From contig NZ_CANMAU010000004.1 of assembly GCF_947495925.1 (NCBI RefSeq), positions 62,001-126,000 on the forward strand: a DNA stretch of 64,000 nucleotides. The letters are read 5' to 3'. This DNA comes from an uncultured Algibacter sp. GTDB lineage: Bacteria; Bacteroidota; Bacteroidia; Flavobacteriales; Flavobacteriaceae. Position numbers and translations under genes: made by a program. This document shows positions 16,775 through 27,200 of this stretch, in pieces (the first letter of the stretch is position 1; each line of letters starts with the position of its first letter). The notes under the pieces are model-generated. The model was not told the DNA's origin, made no database searches, and was given only the letters and a program-made list of their open reading frames with translations.

Positions 16775-19700
16775 ATGAAAAAAAATATTATTAAGTTCCG
16801 CAAGGGTTTAAGTTTATTCTGTTTTGTTTTTTTGATTTCCTTCCAAATGTCAAATTCTCAAAGTGGCCCATGGGAAAAGGCAAGTAATTCTAGTAAAGTT
16901 TCTTATGGCAAAACTAAATCATCCATTTATAGTTTAAGGGTTGATGATTTTGAGCAAAAATTAAAAAAAATAACGGCAAGTAACCCAGAGAAGATATCTT
17001 TTCCAACCGAAGATGGTCAATCTTTAGAGTTTATGTTGTATGAAACTAAAGTCATGCACCCACTTCTGGAAAACAAATTTCCTCATATTAAAAGTTTTAA
17101 AGGGGTTTCTACAAGTCCATCAAAGAAAACTATAGCTTTTACATATTCGTCTAAGACAGGTTTTTATGGCGTTTTTGAAAGTAATATTTATGAAAAAACA
17201 GAAATTAAACCTTTAAGTAATTCACTTTATGAATTTACAATAACCTCTTCTCAGGAAAATGATGCTCCATTTTCTTGTGAAACAGAGGATTATGTTAGAA
17301 ATCAATTTAGTGGAGGTGGTGTTTTTGATAGAAATGTCGATGATGGAAACTTAAGAAGATATCGCTTAGCACTTTCTGTTAGCGGTGATTATTCACAAGT
17401 CTTTTTGGATGGTTCTGAAACTAATGATAGTGAAAGGAAGGCAAAAGTTTTACAGGCTATGGTAGGTTCTGTAAATCGATTAAACGGTATTTTTGAACGT
17501 GACTTTGGGATAACCATGCAGTTAATTCCAAATTCTGATTTGTTGATTTATTTAGATCCCTTAAGAGATCCTTATACAACTGGTAGCAGCTTAAGAGGGC
17601 AATTGGTAAGTACTCTTAATGCTACTATGAGTAATGATGATTATGATGTTGGGCATTTATTTCATAAAGAATCAAATAGAAAATATGGTAATGCAGGATG
17701 CATAGCTTGCGTTTGCAAAGATGGGGAAAAAGGTCAGGCATATAGTGTACATGGTAGCCCAGATTCTGATGATATGAATCTGCTAGCTGCACATGAATTT
17801 GGACATCAGTTTGGAGCATATCACACACAAAGCAGTAGTAACTGTAGAAGTGGGATAAATAGTGAGGTTGAACCAGGAAGTGGTAGTACCATTATGAGTT
17901 ATGCTGGTATTTGTCCACCGAATGTACAATCTGGAGCTGATGATTATTTTAATTATACAAGTATTCGTGATGTTGCTAACTGGACTATCAATAACTCAAG
18001 TTGTGCTGAATTAATACCTACAAGTAATAGTGCTCCAGTAATTATTCAAGGGATGGATTATAGTATTCCAAGGAGTACACCATTTGTTTTAGAGGGGAGG
18101 GCAACAGATGTTGATGGTAATGAGATGCTTACCTATTGTTGGGAGCAAAATGATAACGAAAACCCAGGAAATTCTTTTACGCCTAGGCCAACAAATGTAG
18201 TTGGACCCATGTTTAGGTCACTACCTCCAAGCTCAAGTAATAAGAGATACTTCCCTAATTTGGATGATGTTTTAATAAATAATTTAACCCCTACTTGGGA
18301 AGTGCTTCCTTCGGTTTCTAGAACATTGAATTTTGTTATGACTGTTAGAGATAATGACGTTAGTGGAGGACAAACCGTTTCAGATGCCATAGCAATAAAT
18401 GTTGAAGGTAGTGCCGGTCCTTTTAACGTAACGTCGCAGACTGAGAATTCAGAAGTATGGACGGTGGGAGATTTAGTAACTGTTAATTGGAATGTTGCTG
18501 GGACTGATTCTTCACCTATTAATACAAGCCAAGTTGAAATATTTTTGTCTACAGATGGAGGGCAAAGTTTTCCTAATAGTTTGATTGTTACAGATAATGA
18601 TGGGACGGAAACCTTTAACCTGCCAGATGTTGATGCTAGTTCAAATGCGAGACTAATGGTAAAAGCAGTAAATAATGTGTTTTTTGCTGTTAATCAGGTG
18701 GATTTTACTATTCAAAAATCTGAATACGTTATTCTTTCAAATGAGCCTTATATAGACGCTTGTAGTTCTGGTAATGCCGTTTTTAATGTTGAATATAAAA
18801 CATTTTTAACTTTTGATGAAGAAGTTATAGTTTCGGATTCTAATTTACCGGATGGAACGAGTGCCTCGTTTTCGCAAGATACTTTTAACGGGACGAATAC
18901 AGAAGGAAGCAACTTTGTTGTAACGGTATCTGGTTTAGATAATTTAGATTCTGGAGATTATAGCTTTACTGTTGAAGGTATATCAGAATCGAATATTAAG
19001 AAAAATATCACCCTAGGTTTTACGGTATTTTTAGAAAATGAAGTTATTCTAAATCTAGTTTCTCCAATAGATAATGCAGATTCTGAAGAATTAGATTTAG
19101 AACTTATTTGGGAGAATGATAATAATTCTATTTCATACCAAATAGAGATTGCTACTGATGAGGCATTTAATAATATTGTTGAAGACGCTTTAACAACAGA
19201 AACTATATTTGTGCCTTCAAGCTTAGAGAATAATCAATTGTATTACTGGCGCGTTCAATCTCTTAATCCTTGCGGTGCATCAAGTTTTTCAGCTACCCGT
19301 AGTTTTTCAACAGCTTGTAATACACCCGAAAATATCACGAGTTTAACTACAGATATTAATAGTATCGAAATTGCATGGGAAGATTCATCAAGTTCAAGTT
19401 CCTGGACAGTGGAGTATGGTGTTTCTGGCTTCTTAATTGGGACAGGGGTAAGTTCGATAGAAGATGTTAAACAGTTTAGAGCAGAAGGTTTAGAATCAGG
19501 GACTAAATATGATTTTTATGTTGCGAGTAATTGCTCGGTTGGAGGAAGTAGTTCATTTATTGGTCCTTTTATAATATCTACAGAAGCAGACTATTGTAAT
19601 GGGGATCATTTTTATGATTCCGGAGGTGCCGATGGTAATTATACGGATAATGAGAATATCACCACACAAATTTATCCTGATAATAGCTCAGATAGAGTGC

Positions 19701-22700
19701 GTGTAAGGTTTGATAGCTTTAATGTTCATTACAATTTTGACTTTTTAACCATATTTAATGGTGAAGATGATACCGGGGCATTTTTAGGGTCTTTCACGGG
19801 AAATCAGTTGATAGGACAAGAATTTGCATCAACACATGATTCTGGAGCATTAACTTTTGTTTTTTATTCCAATAGTTTTTTGAATTTTAGTGGATGGGAT
19901 GCAGTTGTGAGTTGTGAGGAAAAACCAAATTGTTTTGAGCCTGTAAATTTTGAAACTACGGAGATAAAGGGAGATGAGGCCAGTTTTAGTTGGAATGCTG
20001 TTGGAAGCGATAGTAGTTGGGAATTGGAATATGAAGAATCTGGTTTTGTAAGAGGAAATGGAACAATTGTTACCGCATTAGAAGAATCCATAATTATTGA
20101 GAATTTGACACCGTTAACTTCGTATGAGGTTTATATAAAAACAATTTGTGATGCTGGTGGTTATAGCGAGATTTTGGGGCCTTATAGGTTTGTAACAACA
20201 GAACTATGTTCTACACCAATTGATTTGAATGTTACTAGCTTTACAAACGATACAGCGGTAATAAGTTGGGGAAGTCCTAACTTGAATGTCAATACTTGGG
20301 AAGTAGAATATGGGGCTAGAGGTTTTACTTTAGGGTCAGGGTCTACACAAAGTGTTACAGAAAAGACAGCTACTTTAAATGATTTGGTGTCAAATTCGGA
20401 ATATGAATTTTATGTAAGATCTAACTGTGAAGTTGATGGGGATGGGTATAGTAATTGGGCGGGTCCTATAAGATTTACAACAACTCCTGATTATTGTAGT
20501 GGTGATCATTTTTATGATTCAGGAGGACCTACTGGAAATTATTCTAATGGGGAAAATACCACCACAACAATTCATCCTAAAACAATGGATGAGCGCGTGA
20601 GAGTTGTTTTTAATAGCTTCTTGGTTGAGTCCTGTTGTGATAGGTTAAGAATATATGACGGGCCAGATACACAGTCTCCTTTATTGGGAACTTATAGGTC
20701 AAATCCAGGAATGTTAGTGTCAACACATGAAAGTGGTGCATTAACGTTTTTATTTACTTCGGATGGTAGTGTTACAAGTTTTGGCTGGGATGCTACTGTG
20801 ATTTGTGAGGAGAAACCCAATTGTGTTACTCCTACCTCTTTTGCCGTTAGCAATATAGAATCTAAGCAAGTTGATTTGTCCTGGCAGCAACCAGATAGTG
20901 AAAATAGTTGGACTATTGAATACGGAGAAAGAGGCTTTATATTAGGAGGAGGTACGGAAATAATGGCAAATACAACGAATAAAACTATTACCGATTTAAC
21001 ACCAGATACGGATTACGAAGCATATATTAAAGCAAATTGTACGGTCGGAGGTTATAGTGACGTTCAAGGTCCAATTCAATTTACAACTCCAGTGGCATGT
21101 TTTATTCCACAAAATCTTAGATCAGTTTCTGTGGCTACAACCAGTACAAATGTTACTTGGGATACTAGTACAAGCGGTGAAAATGAATGGGAAATTGAAT
21201 ATGGAAATAAAGGTTTTCTTTTGGATACAGGAACAAGAATATCTCTAAATACGAATAGCGGATTAATTGAGAATTTAACACCCAATACAGAGTATGATAT
21301 TTATGTTAGAGCTAATTGTAATTTGGATGGATATAGCCAATGGTCTTCTGTATTAACGTTAAAGACAAATTGTAATGTTATTTCGGCACCCTATAAAGAA
21401 AGTTTTGTAAATACAAATATTATTCCAGATTGTTGGGAGGAAAGTAATAATGGAAATTGGAGTTTTAATACCTATGCAAGTTCTGAGGCATCTAATGTTC
21501 AAGATAGAAGTTCACTTAAAAATTCTAATTACGCCTGGTTAGATGGTTCTCTTAACGCTTTTAATGGAGATTATATACTCAAATCGCCATGGGTAGATGT
21601 TTCCACTTTATCAAACCCGGCTATTACATTTTCTGCTTTTAGTAAAAATACACTCGACAATGTTTATAATGAGCTTAATGTTACATTATCGGATTCGAAT
21701 GGTACATCATTTACGGATGTCATTACGGTAAATAGCAATACACATATTTGGAAGGATTTTGTGATTGATTTAAGTGATTATGGTTTTACTTCTAATGAAA
21801 TTCAAGTTGAATTTAAAATTACATTAGATCAATCTTTTAGTAAAAGGTATAACGATATTTTAATTGATGAAGTTAGTTTTGATGAATTACCATCTTGTAC
21901 AAACCCTGTAAATCCTGTGGTAGCAAATATTACGGGTAAAACGGCGGAACTTTCCTGGGAGTCTACAGATGATGAGACTGATTGGGAGATTCAATATGGG
22001 TTTACAGGTTTTACAATTGCTGGAGCTACTACCGTATTTACTACAGAAAATCCATTTGTTATAAGTGATTTGGTTCCTGAGCGATCCTATGATGTGTACA
22101 TAAGAGCTGTATGTGGAATAGGTGATTCTAGTGAGTTTATTGGGCCTATTACTTTTTCAACCACGGAATCATGTATAACACCAACAAATTTTAGCGTTAA
22201 TTCTTTTAGTAGTAATTCGGCAGAGTTAATATGGGATAATAATGGTAATGCAACAGAATGGGAAGTCGAGTATAGTACAATTTCATTTAACCCAGGAAAT
22301 GGTATTGGAACACTAGTAACTACAACAACAAACTTAGTAACTATTGAGAACTTATTGCCAGATACTTGGTACCTTCTTTATTTAAGGGGTAACTGCGGTG
22401 TTGATGGTTATAGCAATTGGACAAATGCAATATTTTTTAAAACCGAAGAAAGTTGTAGTAGGCCTGCTAATTTTTCAATGCAATCTTTAACTAAAAATTC
22501 GGCAGAATTGGTTTGGAACGATAACGGAGATGCAACAGAATGGGAAGTGGAATATCAAGCTGGCTATTTTAATCCAGGAAATGGAATAGGTACAATTCAA
22601 ACGACTTCGGTAAACTCAATAAATATAGAGAATCTTTTACCAGATACATTGTATTACATTTATTTAAGAAGTGATTGTGCTGATGGTGGTTATAGCAGAT

Positions 22701-24157
22701 GGACTAATTATGTAGCTTTTAGAACTGAAGTTGCCTGTACAATTCCAAATGGCTTTACTGAACAGAATGTCACCAAAAATTCAGTTGAATTAACTTGGAG
22801 TGATAACGGTGATGCAACAGAATGGGAAGTTGAGTATTACACTGGGTATTTTCAACCAGGAAGTGGAATAGGTACAATTCAAACGACTTCAGTAAGCTCA
22901 ATAAGTATTGAGAATCTTTTACCAGACACATCGTATTACGCTTATTTAAGGAGTAATTGTGATACTGATGGTAATAGTAATTGGGTAGGGTATATTAATT
23001 TTAGAACTGAAGTAGCTTGTTTTGCTCCAGATGGTTTTACAATTCAAAATGTTACTGAAAATTCAGCAGAATTAGCGTGGGACGATAGCGAAAATGTGGC
23101 AGACTGGGAGATTGAGTATTTTTCCAGCTATTTTATCCCAGGAAATGGTATCGGAACAGAAATAAAGGCATCAACAAATTCTATAAATCTTGAAGGTTTA
23201 TTGTCGGGCAGAACATATTATGTGTATTTAAGAAGTAATTGTGGTGTTGATGGTTATAGTAATTGGACACCTTTACAAAATTTTGATACGCTTTGTGGCC
23301 TTCAATCAGATAGAGATGATTTAGTCGTAAATGGTAGTTTTGAATGTGGTTCTCTTGCTGGTTGGAAAGTTACAGGGCCTGATATCTTTTTTGATTGCAG
23401 TAAGAATTTTCATGTATTAGAAAATTCAACTACACTATGTTCGGTTTTTTTGAGTCAAATATTACCAACTGATGGGACTTATGGAGCTTTTACTTCTTTT
23501 AATAATGTAGAGTCGGATATAACCTATAGCTTAAGTCAGAATATTATCATACCTAATGATATAGATAATGCAGAGAATGCAATAATGTCTTTTAGTTTCA
23601 AAGCCAATTATGCTTTATTATATAATAATCCAACTCAAGAAAGAGTTTTTACAGCAAAATTTACCGATTTGTTGGGAGTAGAGTTATTTCAACTGGAAGA
23701 AGTGAGGTTTGGTTTATCTCCAAATTCAGGTAGTATTGATGTCGTTTTTAATGATGATATCTTATCCGATTTAGTTGCTTATGCTGGTGATACTATTATG
23801 CTTAAATTTTCAGCTTATATGCCAGAAAGTAATACAGGTCCGGCTGATGCTTTAATTGATAATGTGTCTTTAGTTTTAAATGAGACGCTTTCTTATGATA
23901 GTAGTTCGATTTCAGTAGGAGAATTAAGTATTTATCCAATTCCTAATGAAGGTCAATTCACAATACATAATAAAAGAGGGGGATTGATTGAAATGATTGA
24001 AGTATTTGATGTTTCAGGGCGACTAATTCAAAAAGAAAAGATTGAAATTCCTTCGCAAAAGGTTGATGTGAGTTTACAAAATATAACTTCGGGGACATAT
24101 TTTGTTAAAGTATTGATAGAAGGACACAAATACACTAAAAGGATTGTGGTAGAGTAA
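16775..24157 (+). CDS. Giant secreted zinc metalloprotease with FN3 and CUB repeats and T9SS sorting domain
   Basis: A 2460-residue secreted protein. Numbering below starts at ATG 16688; the true start is its residue 30, ATG 16775, which gives a proper signal peptide ending near SNSQ. Order: propeptide-like region (60-215); reprolysin-like M12 domain with HEFGHQFGAYH (369-379) and Met-turn TIMSYAG (401-407); Ig/cadherin-like modules (445-875); FN3-1 (877-966); CUB-1 (970-1076); FN3-2 and -3 (1079-1266); CUB-2 (1270-1373); FN3-4 and -5 (1379-1560); a jelly-roll/MAM-like domain (1562-1735); FN3-6 to -10 (1737-2200); a second jelly-roll-like domain (2203-2400); and a type A T9SS sorting domain (2412-2489, LSIYPIPNEGQF to KRIVVE). 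Likely an extracellular or cell-surface protease acting on protein or matrix; the substrate is unknown. Confidence 0.95.
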   Translation: MKKNIIKFRKGLSLFCFVFLISFQMSNSQSGPWEKASNSSKVSYGKTKSSIYSLRVDDFEQKLKKITASNPEKISFPTEDGQSLEFMLYETKVMHPLLENKFPHIKSFKGVSTSPSKKTIAFTYSSKTGFYGVFESNIYEKTEIKPLSNSLYEFTITSSQENDAPFSCETEDYVRNQFSGGGVFDRNVDDGNLRRYRLALSVSGDYSQVFLDGSETNDSERKAKVLQAMVGSVNRLNGIFERDFGITMQLIPNSDLLIYLDPLRDPYTTGSSLRGQLVSTLNATMSNDDYDVGHLFHKESNRKYGNAGCIACVCKDGEKGQAYSVHGSPDSDDMNLLAAHEFGHQFGAYHTQSSSNCRSGINSEVEPGSGSTIMSYAGICPPNVQSGADDYFNYTSIRDVANWTINNSSCAELIPTSNSAPVIIQGMDYSIPRSTPFVLEGRATDVDGNEMLTYCWEQNDNENPGNSFTPRPTNVVGPMFRSLPPSSSNKRYFPNLDDVLINNLTPTWEVLPSVSRTLNFVMTVRDNDVSGGQTVSDAIAINVEGSAGPFNVTSQTENSEVWTVGDLVTVNWNVAGTDSSPINTSQVEIFLSTDGGQSFPNSLIVTDNDGTETFNLPDVDASSNARLMVKAVNNVFFAVNQVDFTIQKSEYVILSNEPYIDACSSGNAVFNVEYKTFLTFDEEVIVSDSNLPDGTSASFSQDTFNGTNTEGSNFVVTVSGLDNLDSGDYSFTVEGISESNIKKNITLGFTVFLENEVILNLVSPIDNADSEELDLELIWENDNNSISYQIEIATDEAFNNIVEDALTTETIFVPSSLENNQLYYWRVQSLNPCGASSFSATRSFSTACNTPENITSLTTDINSIEIAWEDSSSSSSWTVEYGVSGFLIGTGVSSIEDVKQFRAEGLESGTKYDFYVASNCSVGGSSSFIGPFIISTEADYCNGDHFYDSGGADGNYTDNENITTQIYPDNSSDRVRVRFDSFNVHYNFDFLTIFNGEDDTGAFLGSFTGNQLIGQEFASTHDSGALTFVFYSNSFLNFSGWDAVVSCEEKPNCFEPVNFETTEIKGDEASFSWNAVGSDSSWELEYEESGFVRGNGTIVTALEESIIIENLTPLTSYEVYIKTICDAGGYSEILGPYRFVTTELCSTPIDLNVTSFTNDTAVISWGSPNLNVNTWEVEYGARGFTLGSGSTQSVTEKTATLNDLVSNSEYEFYVRSNCEVDGDGYSNWAGPIRFTTTPDYCSGDHFYDSGGPTGNYSNGENTTTTIHPKTMDERVRVVFNSFLVESCCDRLRIYDGPDTQSPLLGTYRSNPGMLVSTHESGALTFLFTSDGSVTSFGWDATVICEEKPNCVTPTSFAVSNIESKQVDLSWQQPDSENSWTIEYGERGFILGGGTEIMANTTNKTITDLTPDTDYEAYIKANCTVGGYSDVQGPIQFTTPVACFIPQNLRSVSVATTSTNVTWDTSTSGENEWEIEYGNKGFLLDTGTRISLNTNSGLIENLTPNTEYDIYVRANCNLDGYSQWSSVLTLKTNCNVISAPYKESFVNTNIIPDCWEESNNGNWSFNTYASSEASNVQDRSSLKNSNYAWLDGSLNAFNGDYILKSPWVDVSTLSNPAITFSAFSKNTLDNVYNELNVTLSDSNGTSFTDVITVNSNTHIWKDFVIDLSDYGFTSNEIQVEFKITLDQSFSKRYNDILIDEVSFDELPSCTNPVNPVVANITGKTAELSWESTDDETDWEIQYGFTGFTIAGATTVFTTENPFVISDLVPERSYDVYIRAVCGIGDSSEFIGPITFSTTESCITPTNFSVNSFSSNSAELIWDNNGNATEWEVEYSTISFNPGNGIGTLVTTTTNLVTIENLLPDTWYLLYLRGNCGVDGYSNWTNAIFFKTEESCSRPANFSMQSLTKNSAELVWNDNGDATEWEVEYQAGYFNPGNGIGTIQTTSVNSINIENLLPDTLYYIYLRSDCADGGYSRWTNYVAFRTEVACTIPNGFTEQNVTKNSVELTWSDNGDATEWEVEYYTGYFQPGSGIGTIQTTSVSSISIENLLPDTSYYAYLRSNCDTDGNSNWVGYINFRTEVACFAPDGFTIQNVTENSAELAWDDSENVADWEIEYFSSYFIPGNGIGTEIKASTNSINLEGLLSGRTYYVYLRSNCGVDGYSNWTPLQNFDTLCGLQSDRDDLVVNGSFECGSLAGWKVTGPDIFFDCSKNFHVLENSTTLCSVFLSQILPTDGTYGAFTSFNNVESDITYSLSQNIIIPNDIDNAENAIMSFSFKANYALLYNNPTQERVFTAKFTDLLGVELFQLEEVRFGLSPNSGSIDVVFNDDILSDLVAYAGDTIMLKFSAYMPESNTGPADALIDNVSLVLNETLSYDSSSISVGELSIYPIPNEGQFTIHNKRGGLIEMIEVFDVSGRLIQKEKIEIPSQKVDVSLQNITSGTYFVKVLIEGHKYTKRIVVE
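22172..23287 (+). repeat. Four consecutive FN3 repeats with near-identical DNA segments
   Basis: The last four fibronectin type III modules are 91-94 residues each and share NSAEL-W-DN-G-ATEWEVEY, PGNGIGT, ENLLPDT and YLRSNC-DGYSNW motifs. Two 64-nt segments, 22583-22646 and 22865-22928, differ at only five positions and are exactly 282 nt (94 codons) apart, showing recent duplication or gene conversion. Confidence 0.85.
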
Positions 24158-24189
24158 ATTATTAAATGTAAAAGCATAAATATGCCCAT

Positions 24190-24228
24190 AAAAAAAGCGC
24201 TATCTAAATTAGATAGCGCTTTTTTTTA
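24190..24228. terminator. Strong bidirectional terminator
   Basis: AAAAAAGCGCTATCTA / TAGATAGCGCTTTTTT forms a perfect stem around a short AATT-containing loop. It lies between the convergent metalloprotease and gatB-aspS genes and works for both strands. Confidence 0.92.
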
Positions 24229-24244
24229 TAAATTAAAGATGTCT

Positions 24245-27200
24245 TTATGTTTTTCGTATCACTCTTACATTCATTTCTTCAACTTTTTTATCAGATAAGG
24301 CAGAAGGAGCTCCAAATAATAAGTCTTCACTGGTCCCTGTTTTTGGGAATGCCATCACTTCTCTAATAGATGCTTTTTTCTCTAAAATCATCATTAGTCT
24401 ATCCACACCCCAGGCAATACCACCGTGTGGTGGTGCACCGTAATGGAACGCTTTATACATGGTTCCTACACTCTTCATCATCTCTTCCTTGTTGTAGCCC
24501 ATATTTTTGTATGTAGCTTCTAAAATCTCTGGTTTATGAGCACGTACAGAGCCTCCACCGATTTCATAACCATTCAATATTAAATCGTATTGTTGTGCGA
24601 TAATATTTCCTATTTCATCTTCTTCGCCATTCATGTGCTTGTCTAAATCATAGATAGCAGGCATAGAGAATGGGTTGTGAGTAAAAGTCCAACGGCCTTC
24701 ATCTGTTTTTTCAAACATAGGGAAATCGACAACCCAAGCAGGTCTTAATTCCTTAGGATTTATTAAACGTAGCATTTTACCTAATTCTTGTCTAACAGCA
24801 TCTAAGGCTTTATTGGCTGTAGCGTAATCGGCTGCAGAAAAGAATACAATATCACCAACTTTAGCCTCAGCAATTTTAATAATACCTGCAGCAATATCTT
24901 CTCCTAAAAACTTAATAATTGGAGATTGCAGATCATTTTCATTTACGATGATATATGCTAAACCGCCAAGGCCATGACTTTGAGCTAAAGAGGTTAGTTT
25001 TTCAATTTGCCCTTTAGAGATGCGCTTATTTCCCTGCTCTTCAGCAGATACTTTGATACATTTTACAATACCCCCTTCATCAATAGGCTTACTAAAGACT
25101 TGGAATGTGGTGTCTTTAACAATTTCAGTAATATCTTTAAGTTTTAAGCCAAAACGTAAATCCGGTCTGTCACAGCCGTAGTCGTCCATAGCTTCTTTAA
25201 AAGTTAGTATTTCAAATGGGCGTAAAATCCATTTTTTGCCATATATTTTTTTAACAATGCCATTAAACATTTCTGTATTCAAATCAATGATTTGTTGCAT
25301 ACTGGCATAGGCCATTTCAATATCTAATTGCGTAAATTCCGGTTGGCGATCGCCACGAGAATCCTCATCTCTAAAACAACGTGCTAATTGGAAATATTTT
25401 TCGTAACCACTTACCATCAGCATTTGTTTGAATTGTTGAGGTGCTTGTGGTAAGGTATAGAATGAACCAGCTTGTTTGCGAGTAGGTACAATAAATTCAC
25501 GAGCACCTTCGTCTGTTCCTGCGCTCAAAATAGGCGTTTCAATTTCAAGAAAATCTTGTTCGTCTAAAACATCACGCATGAATTTAATGACCTTATGACG
25601 ATTCACAATAACACGGCGTACATCATCATTTCTGTGGTCTAGGTATTTATGTTGGAAACGTACGTTTTCGTTTGTTTTAGTGGCGCGTTTTATTTCAAAA
25701 GGTAAGGTTTTAGAAAGGTTTAAAATTTCTAATTCAGTAGCTTCTAATTCTATTTTTCCTGTTCTTAAAGCTGCGTTATAGTCGTCTTCTTTACGTTGAA
25801 CAATAGTTCCAGAAACCGTAATAACCGATTCTGGTTTTAGTTTTACCAATTCATCTAAATTAGCAAACGATTCTCTACTCAAACGCACTTGAAATACTTG
25901 TGTGCTTGAGTCGCGTAAATCAATAAACATAAGTTCACCATGATCGCGAACACTAGAAACCCAACCGGAAAGCATTACATTTTCGTCAATATTTTCATCT
26001 GAAATTTCAGAGACGACATGCGTTCGGTATTCATCTTTTATGATGATAGGAATTTTAGGAAGAACCTCTTCCTCTTTTTTGGTTGCTGCTTGCTGGTTAT
26101 TAGTTATTGGTTGTTCAAGTGTGTTCTCTATCTTTTGCCCTTGATCCATATCTTCCGCAAGGGCGTTAAGAATACCTTCGCGGATTATTTTTCCTGAAGC
26201 ACCTTTTCCAATAATAGCAATTACTTTTCCAACTAAAATACCAGCTTTACCTTGATTTCCAGTTTTAATATCGTTTGCTACAGTTTCATTTTCTGAAATT
26301 ACTTGCGCTATGGCATCCTCTATTTTAGATTCTGAAATCGTGTTTTCTTTGAAATACGTTTCGTAATCAAAATTAGCATCTGCCAATAATGTTTTAATGG
26401 CATGTTGTGCTAAAACAGGTGTTACCTTGTTATCCTTAAACGATGAGAAAATTGCGATAAAGTCTGAAAGGTTTTCTATTTTTGAATAATCTTCGGCCTT
26501 AATGTTATTAGTTAATGTTTTGGCAACAAATGAAGGTTCTTTAATAACATTGTTTATCGCAACAAAAGTTTCAGAACGTAAAGAATCAGCTGTAAAGAAT
26601 TTAGCGTCTTGCGGTAAAACACCGCCTTTAATTAAAATAGATTCAACGGCATATGGTAATGTACTTAAATCTACATCAATAGACTCAACGACCTCCTTGA
26701 TACTTACAAACGGTAAGTCGGGTTCAGAAATAAAGCGATAATCTGCTTCAAATTCCTTTTTACGCATGGTTTTGGTTTGCTTTAATTCAGCATCCCACAA
26801 AACCGTTGTTTGGTCTGGTCTAAATTCTTTATGCTCTAAAAAGTAGCTTAATTGTTTTTCAACTTCTTCTTTTAAAGCATCAACCATAAACTTAAATGAA
26901 TTCAAGTTTTTTATTTCTGTACGGGGATTTAAATTGTAATCGCGTTTTTTTCTAAGTGATACTGAAACGTCCGATTTGAACTCTCCTTTTTCAAGGTTGG
27001 CTTCAGATATTCCTAAATTTTGAACTATACGCTGAATGTATTGTGCGTAAGTTGAAGCATCTTCGATATGGCGAATACAAGGTTCAGTAACAATTTCTAT
27101 AAGAGGAACACCAGCTTTGTTAAAATCTACTAGTGAGATTTTTTTCTCGTGCATTAATTTAGCGGCATCTTCTTCAATATGTACTTGTGTTAAGTTTACT

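Noticed and set aside
22172-23287. FN3 repeat block as a CRISPR-like or satellite repeat
   Set aside because: The 282-nt periodicity is coding, in frame and explained by duplicated FN3 modules.
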